Assembly (NCBI GenBank): GCA_002297185.1
Contig: DBJV01000088.1
Location: 7,957 to 13,659, forward strand
Length of the DNA: 5,703 bases
Source: Christensenella sp. UBA767
GTDB lineage: Bacteria; Bacillota; Clostridia; Christensenellales; CAG-917
Direction of reading: 5' to 3'
Part shown: positions 1-5,703 of the stretch, piece by piece
Layout of the letters: every line of letters begins with the position of its first letter
Numbering within the stretch: position 1 is the stretch's first letter
Translations under genes and position numbers: made by a program
Notes under the pieces: model-generated
Databases searched by the model: none
The model's input: only the letters and a program-made list of their open reading frames with translations
Told to the model about the DNA's origin: nothing

Positions 1-504
1 GGTAAAGTTAAAGTAGAACGTTGTGCCGTTATCCTTATACAATGTTCCTGAGATTGTTGAACTATCACCAAACTCGATTCTTATAGGTGTCGTTTCTTCA
101 TCCCAATCATCATAGTATGTACCGGTGAATATCAATCCTGCAAATTTGCTCTTGCCAAGGAATTGTTTTCCTTCGACATCGAGACCGTATGTGGTTGATG
201 TTTCGCCTTCGTAAATTGTAATTTGGTCATTGCTTACAACATACGTCTTTGCCGCGCCCGTTACATTACCGTAACCGTCAAGCGTAAGTTTGCTTGCGTC
301 GGGCAACGTGTACTCACCTTGATAACCATCTTGCATCTTGGTGTAAGTCTCTCCGTTAAGTGTAATAACTCTCATTGCGTTGTCAACAACAAACGTTACC
401 TTGTCACCGTCAAGAGTATATGACACATTCTTACCATTTACAGTCAAAGTGCCATAGCCATCGATGATGATTTTACCCAGCACGTCATCATTCTCGTAAG
501 AACC
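1..504 (-). repeat. Tandem array of GxY modules (iv, v and partial vi)
   Basis: Residues 1734-1901 hold three successive modules starting at G1734, G1796 and G1861, a spacing of 62 and 65 residues. Module iv has GSYENDD then KIIIDGYGTLTVNG; module v has GEYTLPDASKLTLDGYGNVT; module vi has GTYYDDWDEE and is cut by position 1. Modules iv and v both contain the exact segment DGYG. The single modules in the other supermodules are followed by InlB pairs. Here none is reached, so the fourth supermodule has either expanded this element or changed architecture towards the C-terminus. No named family recognised. Confidence 0.62.
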
Positions 505-3500
505 TTCTTTGCCATCTGAGGTGAGATATTCACTTCCGCTCTTTTTAAGGAATGGCTTATTTGATGAATCGTACATCATAAGCGTGTTGGTTGTAGAGCA
601 TGCGGTTGCACTTACTGCATTAGTTCCAGACTTCCAAGAAACATTTGCATACATTGCATTGTTATAGATAAAGTGGTTCTTTGTCGTCCCGTCGCTATAT
701 GTTATAGTTAACCACGCAACAAGCTTGCTATTTGTGTTAGTAGCGGAAAATGCAACATTTGAAATGCTGTCATAGTCTTTGAAAACGATATAGAGGTCTG
801 TCGACCAAGAATCCTTACCGGAACCGTAAGCAAACAACACAATGTTTTCTTCGACGTTGACAAATCCGTATCTTCCAAATGATACCGCACCATTCATCTT
901 TTTACTATCTTCGGATGACAATGTTCCGGATATTTTACCTTTGAAGGAGCCATCCGCATTGATGGTCAAAGTTGTGTCAAAACTGGATTTTGAAATAGTT
1001 TTTGACCAACCGGTGTAAACTTCAAAGCCCTTGTATGTGCCTGTTGTCGCAGCAGCGTCAATCCAATCGCAGTAAACCGTGATATTCTCTGTTATTGTAT
1101 TGGATGTAAAGTCGACTTTTGTTTCGCCATTGACATCAAGGATGTACCACTTATTATATACCTTGCCGTTGGTGAGTGCCGGTTGATACTTGCTCATAAC
1201 AAGCGCATCGCCTTTACCGAACGTATAAGTCTTGTTTTCAATGCCGTTGCCATAGACGATTGTCAATGTTACAGCAGGATCAAGTTTTGCGACAAAAGTT
1301 GCGTCACCGGAGGCTGCATATTCTGTAACGAGAGTTTGAGATTCATCGCCATCCAAGTACCAACCACGGAATACGTATCCCTCAACGGTGTATTCTGCCC
1401 ATAAAGGCAATTTGATAAACTTATACACGCTTTCATCGGTCTTGACAATATTTTCGCCATCCATATACGTGATCTTTACGCAATTGCTTGTAAACAACGT
1501 AACCGTATACGTGTCTTTGTCAACAGAAAGTTTGTGAGACGTTTTCTTTTCGCTCAAAACAACGTCGAATTGATAATCTTCCGTGCTATCGTTTGCGATA
1601 TATGTACCGGAACCTATCAATGTACTGTCTTGATTGTATATATCAATGAGACCTGCACCGTTCAAGACGTACTTCGTGTCACCATCCATATACACACCTT
1701 CGTTTCCGTCGGTTTTAACCATCGTTGTGCCATTGTAACCGAATCTTGCGATTTCTTCGCCGTCGGATCCGAACACATACAAGGATTTTGCATTGTAGCA
1801 GTTTTCAGCAGCAATTGCATTGCCGTTTTCTGCGGCATCCATAAACGTTACGTCAAAATATACTTTACCGTCATTGACAAATGCTGTATAACTTGTGTCG
1901 CCATTTGAATATGACAACACTTTAGTCTCGCCACTGTTCCAATAAGAATTCTTCATGTCTGCATACACGACCTTTGCAACAGGTATCAAATATGCCACAG
2001 TTGCGAAAGTAGTGTCGTTTGGAGCACAGCTCATCACAATCACACCGGTTGTCATGTCCATAAATGCATTATAAACGTTTGTGCCAACAGTAATGGTGAG
2101 AGCGCCTGTTTCTTTATCCGCATATGCGACTGTTATATTATCCGAGTTGAACGGATAAGAAGAATAAGAACCCTTGCCATACGCATCGATACTAAAACTG
2201 CTATTTATAGAAATCTGGCTTACACCACCATTCTTATTTGTATCATAAACACGTACTGGAATATACGTATTGTACCAAGGTTCTGCATCGCTCCACTTTG
2301 CGTAAATCGTGAGATTTGTAGCAATAGCAGTTCCGCTCTTCCACTCAGTTCCTTCATCAAATGTTGACGTTGTAAACCATCCGTCAAATCTATGTTTTGC
2401 CCAAACAGGCGTATCGATGTCAACGACATCACCCTCGCCATATGTTTTTGTAACATCTGCGGTTGTGCCATCATTGTATACTGCTTTGAACGTATACTTT
2501 GTATTCCACTTTGCTGTGAAATCAACGTTGGCTGTAGGAACATATGCGCCGTTATAGAGCGTTTCGCTATCCGCAATCAACCAACCTCTGAACATATTGT
2601 CTGCATTTGTGAGTGCCGGAAGTGTGATTTCAATGTTCTTGTTGACTTGGACAGACGTCTCAAGTTTCTCAATCGGTGTAATTGCTGTTGTGTAAGTAAC
2701 GGTCACCATCGGCTTTTCGTAAGTATAAGTGCTACCGTCGAGAGTTACTGTGTAATACTCAACATTATTGCCGTTTTCGACTACATACAAGTCAAATGTC
2801 TTTGCATCTGCGTTGAGGACAGTATAAGTGCCACTCTTTGCACCCCAAGTGAATGTACCAGTGCCGTCAAGAACAAGATTGTCTTGACCTTCACATGTAT
2901 AGGTGCCAAAGTATTCATCGAGTTCACGCGGTAAATATGATGAGCTTGAGCTGCTACCAATTGTCGATTTGCCTTCCGCAGCAGCACGAGCAAATACGGA
3001 TTTGCCATCTTTATAAACGATTACTGTCGCTGATTTATCAATTGAATTAGTCGCTTTGCTTGAAACATCAAGTGTATTGCCCAAGGCATCTTTGACCTCA
3101 ACACCACTATAAACTTTGTTGCCAAACGTAAACACGATGGTGTTATCGCCTAGTGCAGTCTTTGCCACTATGAAACGTGCGTAATACCCTGTTTGATTTG
3201 TGATAGAATCTCGCGCATATACAGCATAGTTTGCGACTATCTTGTCTGTAGTTGTCATACTCTGACTGAAGAAGTAGAAATCGCTACCAATGTTGGGAGT
3301 AGAGTAAAGTCCGAGTATTATTTTAGCATCATTATCGAAATAGAATTCGCCACCAGACCAAATCACTTTCTTTGTCGTTGCATCATACGAAGTTATTGTA
3401 CCGCTCTTGTATCCGGTCATATTGCCATCAATATCAATCGTCAACGATTTTCCATTGTTAGTAACCTCTTTCCCGTACAATTCATATCCATAATAAGTAC

Positions 3501-5703
3501 CAACATATTTAGGAATAATGCTCCATACTGCAATAATGGTGATATTCTCAGATGCTTTCTCATCTTCGGCAAGTTCAAGATCAGTTCCTTCCGTGTATTT
3601 GCCGTCAGCATCAGTGTCGACAAACCAACCGACGAATCTACGATTTCCGGCAATATCCCAAACTGGCAATTTGTCATAGATAACTTCTTCTGCAGGAACA
3701 TTAACATGGTCAACGCCCTCTGCGCCGTCAATTATTGAAACGACATAGACTACCTTCCAAACGGCTGTAAACGTGACATCCGTGCCATTGGGAGTATATT
3801 CTGTGACATAACCGTCTTGACCTGCGATTGTCCAACCGACAAACTCATTTGCACCTGCCTCTGCAACGTTTGCAAGTACAGGAAGAGTGAATTTGACATT
3901 GGTATTGACACTTTTATATTCAGCACCAATTGTATTTTCGCCATAAGCCGTGACATACGTGATTGTAGTCATCGGTTTGGTGAGTGCAATGCCGTCATCT
4001 GTAAGCGTGAACGTGTAGTATGCAGTTGCATCGGCCTGGCTTGTGCCGACGTAGAGTTCATAAACAGCTTTGTCTGCATTGTAGGAGTAAATACCCGTGC
4101 TTTCGCCGATTGTTGCGCCACCGATACCGTTGAGCACTACTGTGCCGTAGTTTGCATCGACGTATGTACCTTCTTTGCCGTCTGTCTCTTGGAATACGCC
4201 ATTTGTATTCTTTTGATATGCGCCAAGCACTGTTCCGTCTTTTCCATAGACTTTGACATAGTCGGAATTCTCGCATTCAGCTGAATTCAACACATTGCCG
4301 TCTTTTCCTTCAAATTTAACGCCGAAAAGAACTCCTTCGTCATTGATGAGTATGTTGAATGTATGAGTTTCTTGCAGGTTGCAAAGCGTTGTATAAGAAG
4401 TTGCAATTCCACCTGCCAATACCGAGCCGTTTATATCATCCGATTGAATACCGCTCTCAACAGGAACAAACATGTATACGTTGCTATACAATCCCCTTGC
4501 AGTTGTAATAATGATACCTGTTTCAAAGTCGACATAGCCTTCGTAACTATCAGATCCTTTTATACGTCTAACAGCCCCTGTCGTTGGATCTACCATTGTA
4601 AATTTGGTAGTTCCGTCAAGCGGGAACGCCGTACCGTTGCCTTCGCCGTTTGCATTCAATGTAACTCTTGCGGATGACCAATAGTAATTGTTGAACGCAC
4701 CGTTATCGTCGATTTTCAATTCGAATACGGTGTATGTCTTTCCGTCATACGGAGCGACAAGTTTGTCAAAGTCTTTGCGATACGTACGCGTTCCATCCGT
4801 ATAGATGGTGTAACCTGCTTGATTGTAGTCTGCTACGACACGCTCTTTGATTGTCCAGTCAGACAAACTGCTGATAGGATCTTCAGAATCATAAAAACCG
4901 CACTTTGTGCAAACTTCATAAACATCATCACCCGATGTAACATAGAAGTGTTCGTTATCGAATGTGTGATTCTCGGAATCACTTTCATTTACGTAGCCGC
5001 AAACATCGCACTTGGGTGCGTGTTGATAAACTTCACCGTAATCGCCATAATCAAACGAAATTTGTTCGTATTGGTCTGTATATTTATGTCCAAGCGCTGC
5101 AAGTGTGTTGTGTTGCGTATCGCCGCAAACGGAGCAGATGGAATCTGCCGTACCTGTTTCCGTGCAGGTCGGCTCTTTGGTGACCTTGAACTCGCTGTAG
5201 TTGTGTCCAACTGCTTTGCCGCTTTCAAAGGTCAATTCGGTGCTTACTGCGCCGCATTCGCAAGAATAATAATAAGTTGCTGCGTGCGTGCAATCTGCAT
5301 CGGTTGCTTTGTGTGCGTCGTCAACGATCTTCTTGCTGAAGTCATGCTCGACAGCGGTGCTGTATGCGTCGCAGCCTGTGCATTTGCGGCTGTGTGTGCC
5401 GTCGCCATTGTCTCTGTATTCACCTGTGAAATCGTGAGCGATTTGCGGAATGACGATTGTTACCGTGCCGTATACGGACGTATAGACGTCAGAACCTGCC
5501 GCTGCGTGCGTTGCATCGGTGTGTTGTTTTGTCCATACAGTTGTATCTGTGAGTGCGGGGATGGATTGCTCCACATAGTGACCGCATACGCAAGTGCTGA
5601 GTGCAAGACCGGCATCAGTCAATGTCGGCTCAGTCTTGATAACCCAGTTATTGTAGGTGTGTTGACCTGCAGGAACCTCTACAAGCACTGTACCGTACAC
5701 GGA
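1..5703 (-). CDS. Giant InlB B-repeat surface protein, internal fragment open at both ends
   Basis: One minus-strand frame is open from base 5703 to base 1: 1,901 codons translated by hand without a stop, and without a visible start, signal peptide, LPXTG motif or anchor. Order: Cys/His motif region (residues 1-280), linker (282-319), then supermodules at about 320-727, 735-1137, 1142-1547 and 1555-1901 (cut). Six InlB B-repeats (GW core, closing W) identify it as an extracellular repeat protein. Members of this group are exported adhesin-like or cell-wall proteins, and the B-repeat has a beta-grasp fold known from Listeria InlB. The repeats align at protein level but I saw no long identical DNA blocks, so the duplications look old. 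No frameshift is needed anywhere. Surface location and a spacer or adhesion role are inferred; ligand and enzymatic activity are unknown. I recognise no gene symbol. Confidence 0.95.
505..1041 (-). other. Supermodule 4: beta-type N-half plus common core (unknown domain)
   Basis: Residues 1555-1733. The beta half begins GTYKGFEVYTGWSKTISK, continues TTLTINADGSFKGKISGTL and NIVLFAYGSG, and matches supermodule 2 at a distance of 820 residues. The core (about 1661-1733) includes LVAWLTITYSDGTTKNHFIY, NAMYANVSWKSGTNAV, Cys1702, NTLMMYDSSNKPF and DGKEG. Cys1702 occupies the same relative place as Cys477 and Cys1302. It passes directly into a tandem array of GxY modules instead of a single one. Function unknown; probably all-beta. 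Confidence 0.63.
1063..1506 (-). repeat. InlB B-repeat pair 3 (repeats R5 and R6, degenerate)
   Basis: R5 is residues 1400-1475 and R6 is residues 1476-1547. R5 has VKITYMDGENIVKT, KLPLWAEYTVEGYVFRGWYL (W1448) and ends FVAKLD, with Leu1474 where the closing Trp is expected. R6 has LTIVYGNGIENKTYTFGKGD, VYNKWYI (W1519, Lys in place of the Gly of the GW core) and ITVYCDW (closing W1547). Both remain recognisable B-repeats, but each has lost one hallmark residue. R5 is not especially close to R1 or R3, unlike the other repeat pairs. Confidence 0.82.
1507..1698 (-). repeat. GxY / L[DN]GxG module iii (divergent)
   Basis: Residues 1336-1399. Begins GVYMDGDTKYVLNGAGLIDI with a second GTY at 1366-1368, so the first half matches modules i and ii. 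The second half (DYQFDVVLSEKKTSHKLSVD) is different and lacks the KPM ending. It leads into InlB repeat R5. Confidence 0.58.
1699..2280 (-). other. Supermodule 3: alpha-type N-half plus common core (unknown domain)
   Basis: Residues 1142-1335. The alpha half begins YNTYIPVRVYDTNKNGGV, continues ITVAYADKETGALTI and includes NAFMDMTTGVIVMSC. It lies about 823 residues after the matching alpha half of supermodule 1. The core (about 1258-1335) has TAFVNDGKVYFDVTFMDA, Cys1302, SLYVFGSDGEEIARF and DGNEG, very like core 1. It runs directly into GxY module iii. Likely all-beta; no named family recognised and no catalytic motif evident. Confidence 0.65.
2293..2712 (-). repeat. InlB B-repeat pair 2 (repeats R3 and R4)
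   Basis: R3 is residues 998-1066 and R4 is residues 1067-1137. R3 has ITLPALTNADNMFRGWLIA (W1041) and NVDFTAKW (closing W1066). R4 is the most canonical repeat in the window: YTFKAVYNDGTT, TYGEGDVVDIDTPVW, HRFDGWFTT (W1109) and LTIYAKWS (closing W1137). Family and inferred stalk role are as for pair 1. R3 resembles R1, and R4 resembles R2 (PVW...RF.GWF), so this pair is closest to pair 1. Confidence 0.92.
2713..2907 (-). repeat. GxY / L[DN]GxG module ii
   Basis: Residues 933-997. Starts GTYTCEGQDNLVLDGTGTFT, has a second GTY at 958-960, then TFDLYVVENGNN and YYTVTLDGSTYTYEKPM. It is the best match to module i, including the terminal KPM that leads into the InlB pair. It has one Cys (C937) that module i lacks. 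Probably a small all-beta unit. Confidence 0.68.
2908..3501 (-). other. Supermodule 2: beta-type N-half plus common core (unknown domain)
   Basis: Residues 735-932. The beta half (about 735-840) begins GTYYGYELYGKEV and continues SLTIDIDGNMTGYKSG, then FYFDNDAKIILGLYS and DFYFF. It matches the beta half of supermodule 4 (GTYKGFEVYTGWSK, LTINADGSFKGKISG, DLYIVF) and is unlike the alpha halves. The core (about 841-932) has NKVYSGVEVKDALGNTLD and SATVIVYKDGKSVFA, aligning with the other cores. Two oddities: it lacks the Cys that the other three cores carry just before this last segment, and a run of six Ser (917-922) with Tyr-Leu-Pro behind it replaces the usual DGKEG approach to the GxY module. 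Function unknown. Confidence 0.65.
2938..2955 (-). repeat. Six-serine run in core 2
   Basis: Residues 917-922 are six consecutive Ser encoded by a mixture of AGC and TCA codons. It probably acts as a short flexible linker, or marks an insertion, between core 2 and its GxY module. The codons are mixed triplets rather than a homopolymer, so it is not a slippage or phase-variation tract. Confidence 0.7.
3523..3972 (-). repeat. InlB B-repeat pair 1 (repeats R1 and R2)
   Basis: R1 is residues 578-650 and R2 is residues 651-727. R1 has TLPVLAN, then EFVGWTIAG (W624), then DVTFTAVWK (closing W649). R2 has KLPVWDIAGNRRFVGWFVD (W693) and NITIIAVWS (closing W727). This is the InlB B-repeat / Listeria-Bacteroides repeat pattern (Pfam Flg_new PF09479, TIGR02543), whose Listeria example has a beta-grasp fold. 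R1 is less canonical at its N-terminal end but strongly matches R3. Expected role: extracellular spacer or stalk. Confidence 0.88.
3973..4170 (-). repeat. GxY / L[DN]GxG module i
   Basis: Residues 512-577. Begins GTYVDANYGTVVLNGIGG, has a second G-x-Y at 537-539, then a strand-like segment (AVYELYVG, YYTFTLTDDG) and ends at KPM (576-578), where the InlB pair begins. Module ii at 2713-2907 has the same beginning, the same strand order and the same KPM ending. Probably a small all-beta unit; no named family recognised. Confidence 0.65.
4171..4746 (-). other. Supermodule 1: alpha-type N-half plus common core (unknown domain)
   Basis: Residues 320-511. The alpha half (about 320-436) starts TYTVFELKIDDNGAFN and includes a 'TTGAV' segment and the stretch GYVDFETGIII. 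It aligns by eye with supermodule 3, which has TYIPVRVY...NGG, 'ETGAL' and AFMDMTTGVIV. The core (about 437-511) carries INDEGVLFGVKFEGKDGN, then Cys477, then YVKVYGKDGTVLG and DGKEG, and is shared by all four supermodules. The pattern of short alternating hydrophobics and Asn/Asp-Gly turns suggests an all-beta domain. I do not recognise a named family. The GxY module follows directly. A ligand-binding or structural beta-sandwich role is possible but not shown by the sequence. Confidence 0.65.
4864..5703 (-). other. Cys/His motif-repeat region (six H-x-[FY] + Cys-pair units)
   Basis: Residues 1-280 hold six irregular units. Each opens with His-x-aromatic (H15, H90, H120, H167, H206, H246) and is followed 18-28 residues later by a Cys pair: C38/C40, C108/C111, C148/C150, C190/C193, C232/C235, C265/C268. 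Pairs 1 and 3 are CxC; the others are CxxC. Every pair except C108/C111 is followed by Gly. Between His and the Cys pair some units carry an EPT[CL]T-like segment (L28, C138, C180 at roughly equivalent places). Similar 'GH.Y...KEPTCTE.G...C..CG' repeats are familiar from large Bacillota surface proteins, where they are usually left as unknown function. Metal binding or disulphide formation is possible but inferred. An SVYGTV segment at residue 1 recurs at residue 76, so the region probably continues beyond 5703. Residues 282-319 (4747-4860) form an unassigned linker to the first supermodule. Confidence 0.8.

Noticed and set aside
1534..1908. Plus-strand open frame of 124 codons
   Set aside because: Antisense shadow of core 3 and GxY module iii in the same codon register; no independent support.
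2220..2576. Minus-strand open frame of 118 codons
   Set aside because: It is in a different minus frame from the continuous gene and lies wholly inside InlB pair 2 and the following segment, where the main frame gives canonical B-repeats.
2392..2934. Plus-strand open frame of 180 codons, strikingly Cys-rich
   Set aside because: It is in codon register with the minus-strand gene, so frequent GCA (Ala) and ACA (Thr) codons read as TGC and TGT (Cys) on the opposite strand. It crosses the InlB pair 2 region, which is clearly coding on the minus strand.
2938..2955. Serine-codon tract as a phase-variation switch
   Set aside because: Eighteen bases of mixed AGC and TCA triplets; length changes would be in frame and the tract is not a pure repeat.
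3193..3738. Plus-strand open frame of 181 codons
   Set aside because: It has the same codon-register shadow effect. It overlaps InlB repeat R2 and supermodule 2, and its translation shows no recognisable domain.
3817..4284. Plus-strand open frame of 155 codons with many Cys, resembling a small Cys-rich protein
   Set aside because: Antisense shadow of GxY module i and InlB repeat R1; the Cys residues come from reversed Ala and Thr codons.
4864..5703. CxxC pairs read as zinc-ribbon or DNA-binding fingers
   Set aside because: The spacing is irregular and the segment is fused in frame to extracellular InlB B-repeats, so an intracellular nucleic-acid role is unlikely. Metal binding is kept only as a possibility.
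1..5703. CRISPR array, insertion sequence or DNA-level tandem repeats suggested by the repetitive protein
   Set aside because: The repetition is at protein level. By eye I found only short shared DNA words, such as those encoding PALT, and no regularly spaced identical repeats, terminal inverted repeats or transposase.

Overview
The whole 5,703-base window lies inside one very large gene on the minus strand. Read from position 5703 down to 1, with codons in register with position 1, the frame holds 1,901 codons and no stop. Neither the start nor the stop codon is in the window. Residue numbers below count from the codon at 5701-5703. Residue n lies at positions 5704-3n to 5706-3n. No intergenic space, RNA gene, promoter, terminator or mobile element is visible.

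The product looks like a secreted, multi-domain surface protein. It is rich in Thr, Tyr, Gly, Asn and Asp, and I saw no obvious membrane segment in the translation. It contains six repeats of the InlB B-repeat type (Listeria-Bacteroides repeat; ...GW[FYTL]... ending in [AV][KV]W). Such giant proteins are common in gut Bacillota (Clostridia and relatives). The middling G+C, the codon use and this protein type suggest an uncultured clostridial gut bacterium, but no marker gene fixes the taxonomy.

Layout from N- to C-terminal side (5703 to 1): (1) 4864-5703, a Cys/His segment with six H-x-[FY] motifs, each followed by a CxC or CxxC pair. (2) 4747-4860, a short linker. (3) Three complete supermodules and most of a fourth, each about 410-450 residues. 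Each supermodule is an unrecognised N-terminal half, a common core of about 75-90 residues, a 'GxY...L[DN]GxG' module of about 65 residues, then two InlB B-repeats. The N-terminal half has two forms that alternate: alpha (supermodules 1 and 3) and beta (2 and 4). The true period is therefore about 820 residues (2.46 kb). Supermodule 4 departs from the plan: its GxY module starts a tandem array of at least three, which runs off the window at position 1.

The InlB B-repeats probably form a stalk or spacer. The alpha, beta, core and GxY parts are the candidate binding or structural domains. The catalytic, signal-peptide and anchoring regions, if any, lie outside the window.
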